Below, in pieces: positions 1 through 5,526 of a stretch of DNA of 5,527 nucleotides. Each line of letters opens with the position of its first letter. Position 1 is the stretch's first letter. The notes beneath the pieces were generated by a model that saw nothing but the letters and a program-made list of their open reading frames with translations, had not been told where the DNA came from and ran no database searches. Source of the stretch: Verrucomicrobiota bacterium (GTDB lineage: Bacteria; Verrucomicrobiota; Verrucomicrobiia; Verrucomicrobiales; DEV007). Where the stretch lies: contig JAHDIL010000144.1 of the NCBI GenBank assembly GCA_020630835.1, forward strand, positions 1 through 5,527. The letters run 5' to 3'. The position numbers were made by a program, and so were the translations under genes.

Positions 1-2
1 AT

Positions 3-590
3 GTCCGGGTCATGAGCTTAGGGCAGCGTTTGGAGCTTACCCCCAATCCGACTTTCACAAATTCAAGCCATCTTGGTTCTCCCTGGCAAAGTCGAGAGAT
101 CGAGAATCGGCCGATCGGACTCTTTTTCTCAACGGCTACCATCGGATCTGCAAGAGCCCGTGATATTGATTACGTGAAACGGTGGAAGAGTTTAGATTTG
201 CATGCTGACCTGCTTCCGCACATAGAAAGATGGCGAAAGAGCAGCACTCCGATTGTCTGCTTGCAAACGGAGCTAGCGGATCATGATCGTGAGAGTTTGT
301 CTCAGATGGGGGTCACCTTCCCACTCGCACCCGGGGCGTCGTTTGCCGACACGGCTGACTGCATTCGCTCCTCCCGCGGCGTAGTCAGTATTGATACCGC
401 AGTGGCTCATTTAGCGGGTTCTCTCGGATGCCCAACCGCGCTGCTTCTCCCGACTTGGGCCGATTGGCGATGGGGAGTAGAGAGAAGAACATCAGTATGG
501 TATCCTAGTGTTAGTTTGTTTCGACAGCAGGAGCACGGCGACTGGAATTCCCTTGATTGGGCAGAAGTGAGAGATGCGATGCTAGCCTAA
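3..590 (+). CDS. C-terminal part of a GT9/heptosyltransferase-like glycosyltransferase (5' end outside window)
   Basis: This is probably the sugar-nucleotide-binding C-terminal domain of a glycosyltransferase resembling the ADP-heptose:LPS heptosyltransferase (GT9) fold, of the kind often fused behind TPR repeats. Such proteins transfer sugars to cell-surface glycans or proteins; donor and acceptor cannot be read here. Counting from the ATG at 12, the landmarks are IGLFFS (35-40, the first strand of the C-terminal Rossmann half), VSIDTAVAHLAGSLGCPTAL (125-144, the family's characteristic DTAVAHLAGALG motif), LLLP-x4-DWRW (145-154), WYPSVSLFRQ (163-172) and GDWNS (176-180). The ATG at 12 is unlikely to be the true start. 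The frame is open to the window edge (V-R-V before the Met), and the residues after it (MSLGQRLEL) resemble the internal MSLP segment of these enzymes, so the N-terminal half or TPR region should lie upstream. It ends with TAA and converges on gltA. Family assignment is fairly firm; substrate is unknown. Confidence 0.75.
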   Translation, partial: VRVMSLGQRLELTPNPTFTNSSHLGSPWQSREIENRPIGLFFSTATIGSARARDIDYVKRWKSLDLHADLLPHIERWRKSSTPIVCLQTELADHDRESLSQMGVTFPLAPGASFADTADCIRSSRGVVSIDTAVAHLAGSLGCPTALLLPTWADWRWGVERRTSVWYPSVSLFRQQEHGDWNSLDWAEVRDAMLA

Positions 591-649
591 TCCCTTTTCT
601 TTAAGCTACTGTAGTGTCAGGAAGTGGTCGCAGGGTAAGAGCGGTGACC

Positions 650-683
650 AAAAAAAGGCCATGAACCTTGCGGTCATGGCCTT
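650..683 (-). terminator. Intrinsic terminator of gltA
   Basis: Read on the minus strand, 30 nt after the gltA stop codon, a 10-bp perfect stem AAGGCCATGA/TCATGGCCTT is extended by CC/GG with a one-base bulge. A GCAA (GNRA-type) tetraloop closes it, and seven T residues follow. This is a textbook rho-independent terminator for leftward transcription. On the plus strand the same hairpin is not followed by a T-run, so it should not efficiently stop the convergent glycosyltransferase transcript. I see no separate terminator for that gene in 591-649. Confidence 0.9.
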
Positions 684-712
684 AGACTACGAGAGTGAGG
701 ATACCTTTTTTC

Positions 713-1849
713 TTAACCGCGCTCAGCAATCGGTGTCACAGGCTGGTCCTCAGTAGGTCCAGTGTAAAGGGTGAGAGGGCGATAGAGGCGGCTATCATCC
801 AGTTGCTCGAGCACCTGTGCTGTCCAGCCGGCAGCACGAGAGATGGCAAAGATGGGGGTGAACAGATCAGTCGGGATATCCAGTGAGTAATAAACTGTGG
901 CCGAATAGAAGTCGACGTTAGCATTGAGCCCTTTACGCTCACGCATCATTTCAGCGATGCGCTCAGACATCTTGATCCATTTTGGCTCACCCAGCTCTTC
1001 GGTAAGTTTGATCGCCATTGTCCGCAAATGCGGAGCACGTGGATCGAGCACTCGATAGACACGGTGCCCAATACCCATGATTTTTTTCTTATTAGTTAGG
1101 CAATCTTCTACATAGGCATCGACTTTATCCTCATCGCCAATTTCGTGCAGCATGTGGATAACGCCTTCATTCGCCCCACCGTGCAGAGGCCCCTTGAGGG
1201 TCCCGATGGCAGATGTAATGGCCGAATACATGTCCGAAAGAGTGGCCACCGTCACGCGAGCGCTGAAGGTGGACGCATTCATACCATGGTCAGCGTGCAG
1301 GATGTAGGCGACATCGAGCGTTTTGGTAGCTTCTGGGCCAGGCTCTTCGCCGGTGATCAGATAGAGGAAGTGTCCGGCCTCGCTTAGATCATCGCGTAGC
1401 TCAGGGAGGTCTAGTCCTTGACGGACACGATGAAAGTAGGCGACCATGATTGGGATTTTGGCGATGATTGCCATCGCGCGATCCTCATTCGTCGGCCGAT
1501 CTTGGTCATTGCCCCGCTGATCGTAGAGACCGAGCATGCTGACACCAGTTCGGATTAGATTCATCGGCGCAGCATCTTTAGGGGCTGCTTTGATGAAATC
1601 GACAATACCCTCGGGCAGGCTGCGATGGGAGCGTAGCGTCTTGGTGAACTCAGCCAGCTGAGACTCAGTCGGTAGTTCGCGTCGGTGAAGTAGGTAGGTG
1701 ACTTCCTCGAAAGAGCAGTTTGCTACCAGATCATCGATGTTATATCCGAGATACCGCAGGATCCCGGCCTCACCCTGCACGTCACTCAGGCAGGATTCGT
1801 TGGCGATGACTCCGGCGAGCCCTTTGGCGTAATCAGGTGTTTCAGACAT
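713..1849 (-). CDS. gltA: Citrate synthase, short bacterial (CitZ-like) type
   Basis: Condenses oxaloacetate with acetyl-CoA to give citrate and CoA, the entry step of the TCA cycle, in the cytosol. The 378-residue length and the opening KGLAGVIANES match the short dimeric-type enzymes such as Bacillus CitZ rather than the roughly 427-residue NADH-regulated E. coli GltA. Expected active-site residues are all present: H188 in HADHGMNAST, H223 in GPLHGGANEG, H262 in GIGHRVYR, R271 in DPRA, D313 in NVDFYSA, R338 in IFAISRAAGW and R357 in RLYRP. The usual RPR near the C-terminus is RPL here (L359), but the first arginine, the substrate-binding one, is kept. The ATG at 1849 is chosen because family similarity begins within ten residues of it. 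No Shine-Dalgarno sequence precedes it. The gene follows sucD on the same strand after 82 nt, but a terminator ends only 26 nt before the start codon and I find no convincing promoter between them. It has its own terminator downstream. Function is near certain. Confidence 0.96.
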   Translation of the reverse strand: MSETPDYAKGLAGVIANESCLSDVQGEAGILRYLGYNIDDLVANCSFEEVTYLLHRRELPTESQLAEFTKTLRSHRSLPEGIVDFIKAAPKDAAPMNLIRTGVSMLGLYDQRGNDQDRPTNEDRAMAIIAKIPIMVAYFHRVRQGLDLPELRDDLSEAGHFLYLITGEEPGPEATKTLDVAYILHADHGMNASTFSARVTVATLSDMYSAITSAIGTLKGPLHGGANEGVIHMLHEIGDEDKVDAYVEDCLTNKKKIMGIGHRVYRVLDPRAPHLRTMAIKLTEELGEPKWIKMSERIAEMMRERKGLNANVDFYSATVYYSLDIPTDLFTPIFAISRAAGWTAQVLEQLDDSRLYRPLTLYTGPTEDQPVTPIAERG

Positions 1850-1875
1850 AATCGATAAGTTGGTAGAGAGTGATC

Positions 1876-1914
1876 AGAAAAGAAAAAGCCGGTCGGGTTA
1901 CGACCTGACCGGCT
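1876..1914 (-). terminator. Intrinsic terminator between sucD and gltA
   Basis: On the minus strand, 17 nt after the sucD stop, the arms AGCCGGTCAGGT and ACCCGACCGGCT pair around a CGTA loop: 8 bp, one A-C mismatch, then 3 bp. The tract TTTTCTTTTCT follows. This is a strong rho-independent terminator for leftward transcription. On the plus strand no T-run follows the hairpin, so it works in one direction. It ends just 26 nt before the gltA start codon. It therefore either separates sucCD from gltA or passes only a fraction of transcripts into gltA. Confidence 0.88.
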
Positions 1915-1931
1915 GGAAAGTTGAGGTTGTT

Positions 1932-2825
1932 TTATCCCATCGCACGGACAAGAGCAGCACCCATATCCGATGGGGTTTCGGCTACTTCGATGCCGGCCGC
2001 TTTCAGAGCGGCTATCTTGGCCTCAGCTGTGCCCTGGCCACCAGATACGATAGCGCCGGCATGACCCATACGGCGGCCGGGAGGAGCTGTGGCACCCGCA
2101 ATGAAAGCAGCGATTGGTTTGTCGCAATTCTCTGCTGCCCAAGCGGCCGCTTGTTCTTCTGCCGTTCCGCCAATTTCACCGATCATGATAATGGCCTCGG
2201 TTTCAGGGTCGTCGTTAAACATTTTGAGGACGTCCTCATGAGAGGTTCCGTTGATCGGATCACCGCCAATACCCACACAGGTGCTCTGGCCGAGCCCAAG
2301 GTTGGTGAGTTGCCAAACGGCTTCGTAAGTAAGTGTGCCACTTCTAGAAACGACGCCTACCTTGCCGCGCTTGTGAATATATCCGGGCGCGATGCCGATC
2401 CGGCAGCCGCCATGTGAGTCTTCGCCAGTGCCAGGAGTCACCAGCCCGGGACAGTTGGGACCTATGAGCCTAGCGTTGGTGCCTTCCATGCCAGCGCGCA
2501 CGCGCATCATGTCCATCACAGGGATGCCCTCAGTGATGGCTACGACAAGATCTACCCCGGCATCGACCGACTCCAGAATGGCATCGGCTGCGAAGGGAGG
2601 AGGAACGAAGATGGCGCTAACGGTGGCACCTGTTTCTGCGACAGCCTGACTGACAGTATCGAAAACAGGGACACAGCCTCCGAATTCTTGACCGCCTTTG
2701 CCGGGAGTTACTCCTGCAACGACCTGCGTGCCGTAGTCGAGGCTGAGCTGAGCGTGACGTCCGCCGAAGGAACCGGTGATTCCTTGAATGAGGACTTTGG
2801 TGTTTTCATCAACGAGAATAGCCAT
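1932..2825 (-). CDS. sucD: Succinyl-CoA synthetase alpha subunit
   Basis: This subunit binds CoA and carries the phosphohistidine of succinyl-CoA synthetase (succinyl-CoA + NDP + Pi = succinate + CoA + NTP), working as a complex with SucC. The N-terminal CoA-binding Rossmann domain shows [10 protein letters not shown] (15-24) and [10 protein letters not shown] (37-46). [13 protein letters not shown] (120-132) follows, then [12 protein letters not shown] (158-169), GIGGDP (185-190) and GEIGG (216-220), whose glutamate contacts the active-site histidine in the family. The phosphorylated histidine is H255 in [13 protein letters not shown]. At 297 residues it is slightly longer than E. coli SucD (289). 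Most of the difference is an insert of about 7 residues, TGEDSHGG, where E. coli has a single Glu (133-140). The ATG at 2825 gives the expected N-terminus. Upstream is a pyrimidine-rich stretch (CTTTTCTATTCTTTCTC) with no Shine-Dalgarno. It lies 34 nt after sucC with no terminator between, so sucCD is co-transcribed. The gene is intact. Confidence 0.96.
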   Translation of the reverse strand: MAILVDENTKVLIQGITGSFGGRHAQLSLDYGTQVVAGVTPGKGGQEFGGCVPVFDTVSQAVAETGATVSAIFVPPPFAADAILESVDAGVDLVVAITEGIPVMDMMRVRAGMEGTNARLIGPNCPGLVTPGTGEDSHGGCRIGIAPGYIHKRGKVGVVSRSGTLTYEAVWQLTNLGLGQSTCVGIGGDPINGTSHEDVLKMFNDDPETEAIIMIGEIGGTAEEQAAAWAAENCDKPIAAFIAGATAPPGRRMGHAGAIVSGGQGTAEAKIAALKAAGIEVAETPSDMGAALVRAMG

Positions 2826-2859
2826 GAGAAAGAATAGAAAAGATTAAAAAGGGCTGGGC

Positions 2860-3582
2860 TTAAGCTTGGATGGCGGCGACGATTTTCTTAGCAGCGTCAG
2901 CTAAGTCATCCGCGGAAATAAGGTCGACGGTCGAGCCGGATAGGGTAGCCTTTCCTGCCTCGACATTGTTGCCCTCGAGACGGACAACCAGCGGAAGGCT
3001 TAGGCCGACCTCATCGCAGGCGGCGACGATCCCTTTGGCGATGACGTCACAATCCATAATGCCGCCAAAAATATTGACGAGGATTCCCTTCACGTTTGGA
3101 TCGCTCATGATGATCTTGAAAGCATTGGTCACCTGCTCCTGCGTCGCGCCCCCCCCTACGTCGAGGAAGTTGGCGGGCTCACCGCCGGAGTATTTGATGA
3201 TGTCCATGGTGGCCATAGCGAGGCCTGCCCCGTTCACCAAGCAGGCGATATTTCCATCGAGCCCGATGTAGTTGAGATCGAACTTGGCGGCTTCCACTTC
3301 CCGCGGATCTTCTTCTGTGGGATCATGTAGCTCCTGAATGTCTGGGTGGCGATAAAGAGCGTTATCGTCAAAATCAAATTTGGCATCTAGGGCTAATACC
3401 TGACCATCGGGAGTCGTGACCAGAGGGTTGATCTCTACCATGGAACAGTCACAGGAGAGGAAGAGCTTGAACAGAGACTTGAGGAGCTTGGCGAACTGCT
3501 TGGCTTGATCCCCGGCGAATCCGAGCTTAGCAGCGAGCTTGCGCACCTCATAAGGCTGGATTCCGAGTAGCGGGTGGATCAC
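2860..3582 (-). CDS. sucC: SucC C-terminal fragment (end of ATP-grasp plus CoA-ligase domain)
   Basis: This is the downstream open frame of the interrupted sucC, 240 codons from a GTG at 3582; recognisable similarity already starts at base 3615 ([11 protein letters not shown]). It holds the Mg-binding residues of the ATP-grasp fold, N52 in MVEINPLV and D66 in [13 protein letters not shown], spaced 14 apart as in E. coli N199/D213. The ligase domain follows: [20 protein letters not shown] (108-127), [14 protein letters not shown] (133-146), [10 protein letters not shown] (170-179) and RLEGNN (201-206). The GTG overlaps the stop of the upstream fragment as GTGA, an arrangement that could allow re-initiation, though no ribosome-binding site precedes it. 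The piece lacks the N-terminal nucleotide-binding lobe, so it is not expected to be active alone. Confidence 0.8.
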   Translation of the reverse strand: MIHPLLGIQPYEVRKLAAKLGFAGDQAKQFAKLLKSLFKLFLSCDCSMVEINPLVTTPDGQVLALDAKFDFDDNALYRHPDIQELHDPTEEDPREVEAAKFDLNYIGLDGNIACLVNGAGLAMATMDIIKYSGGEPANFLDVGGGATQEQVTNAFKIIMSDPNVKGILVNIFGGIMDCDVIAKGIVAACDEVGLSLPLVVRLEGNNVEAGKATLSGSTVDLISADDLADAAKKIVAAIQA

Positions 3583-4022
3583 CTCACGAAAGATTTTATC
3601 AGGGGTCGACTCAGCCTTCGATATGTACCCCGCCCTCGGTAGAGGCTGACTGGCGACCGGCTCTCGCGATCCATGAGGATGGCGAGGTAGTATTCTTTCT
3701 CAATCTCGACACCGTCAGCCACCATGACTTTACTGACGAACTTACCCTCTTCACCGGTTTGGTGAGTAACGAGTGTTTGGCCGATCATTTTTTCTGCAAT
3801 GTCGGCAGCCTCATTAGCTGACTTGACGAGATGGACGCCGCCTTGGAAGCCGTTTTTACCACGCCCGCCAGCGTGAACTTGTGCCTTCACGACAATGTCG
3901 GAAATGCCTAGCTCGGCGACAGCAGCTTGGGCCTCTTCTTTAGTCGAGGCTACTTTACCCTTCGGCGAAGGAACTCCAAATTTTTCAAACAGTTCCTTAG
4001 CTTGGTATTCGTGAATATTCAT
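3579..4022 (-). CDS. sucC: SucC N-terminal fragment (ATP-grasp N-lobe)
   Basis: This is the upstream open frame of the interrupted sucC, 147 codons from the ATG at 4022. That start is chosen because [12 protein letters not shown] is the universal SucC N-terminus; an in-frame GTG at 4055 lies inside a terminator stem and adds 11 unrelated residues. Visible ATP-grasp elements are K46 in [13 protein letters not shown], the glycine-rich loop AGGRGK (51-56), GGVHLV (61-66) and the acidic [11 protein letters not shown] segment with E110. After V125 the sequence is a frame-shifted tail of 22 residues with no family similarity, ending in TGA. No Shine-Dalgarno precedes the ATG. A candidate promoter lies in the stem of the terminator directly upstream. 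Confidence 0.8.
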   Translation of the reverse strand: MNIHEYQAKELFEKFGVPSPKGKVASTKEEAQAAVAELGISDIVVKAQVHAGGRGKNGFQGGVHLVKSANEAADIAEKMIGQTLVTHQTGEEGKFVSKVMVADGVEIEKEYYLAILMDRESRSPVSLYRGRGTYRRLSRPLIKSFVR

Positions 4023-4037
4023 AAAATCGGTTAGGGC

Positions 4038-4098
4038 AAAAAAAATGTGCTCCACTCTACAAAGCCGCCATAGGCGGTCAAGGTAGAAGAGGGAGCAC
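4038..4098 (-). terminator. Intrinsic terminator of the OmpA-like gene, abutting sucC
   Basis: On the minus strand, 72 nt after the stop of the OmpA-like gene, the outer arms GTGCTCC (4098-4092) and GGAGCAC (4053-4047) pair, as do CTAC/GTAG with small irregularities in between. An inner hairpin, ACCGCC/GGCGGC around a TAT loop, caps the structure. One A and then eight consecutive T residues follow (4045-4038). The last T lies only 15 nt before the sucC ATG, so the terminator occupies most of what would be the sucC leader and promoter region. Confidence 0.8.
4054..4081 (-). promoter_or_regulatory. Candidate sigma70-type promoter for sucCD inside the terminator
   Basis: On the minus strand TTGACC (4081-4076, 5 of 6 to the -35 consensus) is followed after 16 nt by TAGAGT (4059-4054, 4 of 6 to the -10 consensus). 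Transcription would begin near the A at 4046, giving a leader of about 24 nt starting in the T-run. Both boxes are DNA of the terminator stem of the preceding gene. The match could be chance. It is the best candidate I can see between the OmpA-like gene and sucC. Confidence 0.35.
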
Positions 4099-4110
4099 TT
4101 TAGTCAAAAG

Positions 4111-4125
4111 TCGGAAAAAATCCGA
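4111..4125. repeat. Short perfect inverted repeat TCGGA-N5-TCCGA
   Basis: A 5-bp perfect dyad surrounds an A5 centre (T5 on the minus strand), between the OmpA-like stop and the sucC candidate promoter, about 30 bp upstream of the -35 box. It could be a weak secondary hairpin in the 3' end of the OmpA-like transcript or a small operator. It is short enough to be chance. Confidence 0.3.
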
Positions 4126-4170
4126 ATGTTTAGTCTAGTTGGATTACATAGGCTACTGCATCTCGGCGGC

Positions 4171-5526
4171 TTAGAAGTCTAGGTAAACTTCGGCGCGCCG
4201 ATTTTCTGAGCGTCCGGATGGGTTATCCGTTCCGTCGGGATTAAAGTTGGGTTGGATAGGCTTGAGCTCACCGAACGCATCTGTCTTCACTTGAGTCTCT
4301 GACACGCCGAATTCTAACAATGTTTCCTTGATAGCTGCTGCTCGATTGCTGCTCAGTTGCAAGTTGTATCGATCGCTACCGATGGCATCAGCGTGTCCGC
4401 CGATCGTTACGGTGCGTTTCGTGTTACTCTTTAGGATCGAAGAAATGATTTCAAGTTGGCGCTTAGCGCGTGGGTTGATAATCGATCCGTCGAAATCGAA
4501 AAAGACGACGAGTGAATCACCTTTCTTTGGTGTTTCGACAATGGGAGCGTAGGCTACACCCCCGGCGCCGGCATCATCGGCGAGAGAGGCGATCACTTTG
4601 GAGAAAGTGAGCGCATCCACGCGCCACGGATCAGCTGCTTTGGCGCGAGCCATCTCGATGGCGAACTCTGATTTTTTCTTTGGTGTCTTCGTTGTGTCTT
4701 CTTCAACTCGGGCGATGACCCAGCTCGTCTTGGGTTTTTTCAGCGTCATCACCAGAGGGCGTTCCGAGGCCAGGTCGAAGTCACCCTCATCGAGAGCGAT
4801 CATGAGGGCTGCGATTCGCTCATCGGAGAGTTTCTCCGAGTCAGAAAGAGCTCGAGCGGTATCGAAATCCTGAATGGTGACCGAGCGTGCAAAGGCGTGA
4901 GCGACGCCCAGAGCGCTTGTTGGTAAATCTCCTTCCATGCCACCAGCGTCGGAGAATTTGAGATCATTCAGCATGCGGAGTCGGAGGGGGAGAGCTATGT
5001 GCTCAACATAGAATCCCTCAGCTTCGCTACCGTGAATGTCTGCATAAAGACCTTCAAAAGCATCCGGTTTGGGCGTTTTTACGAAATTCAAGGCCCAGCG
5101 ACCGCCGGCAGCTGACCGTGAAATCTCACTAAAAGGCGTTTCGTCGGAGAGCGAAATCTCCTGGTTACTGACGAGCTTCTCGACGCGAGGGCGCACAGAT
5201 TTGCTCATGGCATCCGAGTTGACAATTTTGTCGACTGCTGGGAAGTCGCGGTTTTTGACGGCGCCAGCGAGAGCGGTAACGGCAGCTTTCACTGAGGGGA
5301 ACTTTGTGCCTAGAGTTGGCTTGTTCGCTTCTGGGTTAGCTGGTTTAGGGGCGGCTTTTGGAGCGGGCTTCGGAGTGACTTTCTGCGGAGTAGGTGGCGC
5401 AGGAGATACCGGCTTTGGCGTAGGCTTTACCTCAGGCTTTGGCGTGGGCTTTACTTCAGGTTTCGGAGCAGGCTTTACTTCAGGCTTTGGCGTAGGCTTT
5501 ACCTCAGGCTTTGGCGTGGGCTTTAC
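4171..5526 (-). CDS. OmpA-family peptidoglycan-binding protein with proline/lysine-rich tether (5' end outside window)
   Basis: This is likely an envelope protein anchored to peptidoglycan through a C-terminal OmpA-like domain. The frame is open to the window edge, so the N-terminus, including any signal peptide or lipobox, is not seen. A GTG at 5292 is an internal valine, not the start. Order from the edge: five VKPTPKPE-type octapeptides, a further Pro/Lys/Ala-rich tract (about 40 residues), then, numbering from that GTG, two related alpha+beta modules (about 4-103 and 128-232), then the OmpA domain (259-373). The OmpA domain shows VVFFDFDGS (262-270), GGHADAIGS (298-306), YNLQLSSNRA (309-318) and GRSENRRAEVYLDF at the end. 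D302 and R317 are 15 apart, matching the diaminopimelate-binding Asp/Arg pair known in the family (A. baumannii OmpA D271/R286). The rigid cationic tether resembles periplasm-spanning linkers such as that of TonB. A terminator follows 72 nt after the stop. The OmpA call is firm; the role of the middle modules is unknown. Confidence 0.88.
   Translation of the reverse strand, partial: VKPTPKPEVKPTPKPEVKPAPKPEVKPTPKPEVKPTPKPVSPAPPTPQKVTPKPAPKAAPKPANPEANKPTLGTKFPSVKAAVTALAGAVKNRDFPAVDKIVNSDAMSKSVRPRVEKLVSNQEISLSDETPFSEISRSAAGGRWALNFVKTPKPDAFEGLYADIHGSEAEGFYVEHIALPLRLRMLNDLKFSDAGGMEGDLPTSALGVAHAFARSVTIQDFDTARALSDSEKLSDERIAALMIALDEGDFDLASERPLVMTLKKPKTSWVIARVEEDTTKTPKKKSEFAIEMARAKAADPWRVDALTFSKVIASLADDAGAGGVAYAPIVETPKKGDSLVVFFDFDGSIINPRAKRQLEIISSILKSNTKRTVTIGGHADAIGSDRYNLQLSSNRAAAIKETLLEFGVSETQVKTDAFGELKPIQPNFNPDGTDNPSGRSENRRAEVYLDF
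5407..5526 (-). repeat. 24-bp tandem repeat encoding VKPTPKPE, five visible copies, running off the window
   Basis: Five in-frame 24-bp units lie at 5526-5503, 5502-5479, 5478-5455, 5454-5431 and 5430-5407. They encode VKPTPKPE, VKPTPKPE, VKPAPKPE, VKPTPKPE and VKPTPKPV. Units one and four are identical in DNA, and units two and five differ only at their last few bases, while unit three is the most divergent. This indicates a higher-order 72-bp period. The array continues past the window end, so the total copy number is unknown. Confidence 0.92.

Larger units (their letters stand above)
2860..4022 (-). pseudogene. sucC: Succinyl-CoA synthetase beta subunit, interrupted by two frame lesions
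   Basis: Taken as one locus this encodes SucC, the ATP-grasp, nucleotide-binding beta subunit paired with SucD. Family similarity runs from [18 protein letters not shown] to the C-terminal [12 protein letters not shown], but in three successive frames. Frame one is good through SRSPV (last base 3648). Skipping one base (3647) gives [10 protein letters not shown] in a second frame (3646-3617). Skipping another base (3616) gives [18 protein letters not shown] in a third frame, which stays open to the stop. Against the E. coli protein, recalled from memory, each junction also lacks two residues (FM and KV in E. coli). Each lesion therefore looks like a loss of 5 nt, 10 nt in all. No other damage is visible. 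A broken sucC beside an intact sucD and gltA in a respiring organism is unexpected, so local sequence or assembly error is a serious alternative to real inactivation. Confidence 0.85.

Noticed and set aside
591..712. Small gene or RNA in the gap between the convergent genes
   Set aside because: Apart from the gltA terminator, only a trivial CTAC/GTAG dyad and a weak GGTC/GACC pairing are seen; no open frame with a plausible start and no structured RNA.
1860..2417. 185-codon plus-strand open frame opposite the end of sucD
   Set aside because: It is antisense to a strongly conserved coding region and to the terminator. The translation is low-complexity-free but resembles no family I know, and the sucD frame explains the base composition.
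2870..3271. Plus-strand open frame opposite sucC
   Set aside because: It is a mirror of the conserved C-terminal SucC coding sequence; the product is Ser/Pro/Thr-rich as expected of an antisense shadow.
3579..3650. Programmed frameshifting to make full SucC
   Set aside because: Two separate +1 shifts would be needed. No slippery motif is evident at either point, and each junction would still lack two conserved residues in a core strand or helix.
4023..4055. GTG at 4055 as the start of sucC
   Set aside because: The extra 11 residues come from the terminator stem and T-run (poly-Phe). The SucC family N-terminus MNIHEYQAK begins exactly at the ATG at 4022.
5290..5292. GTG at 5292 as the start of the OmpA-like gene
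   Set aside because: The frame is open through the whole Pro/Lys-rich region to the window edge with coherent repeats, so the codon is an internal Val.
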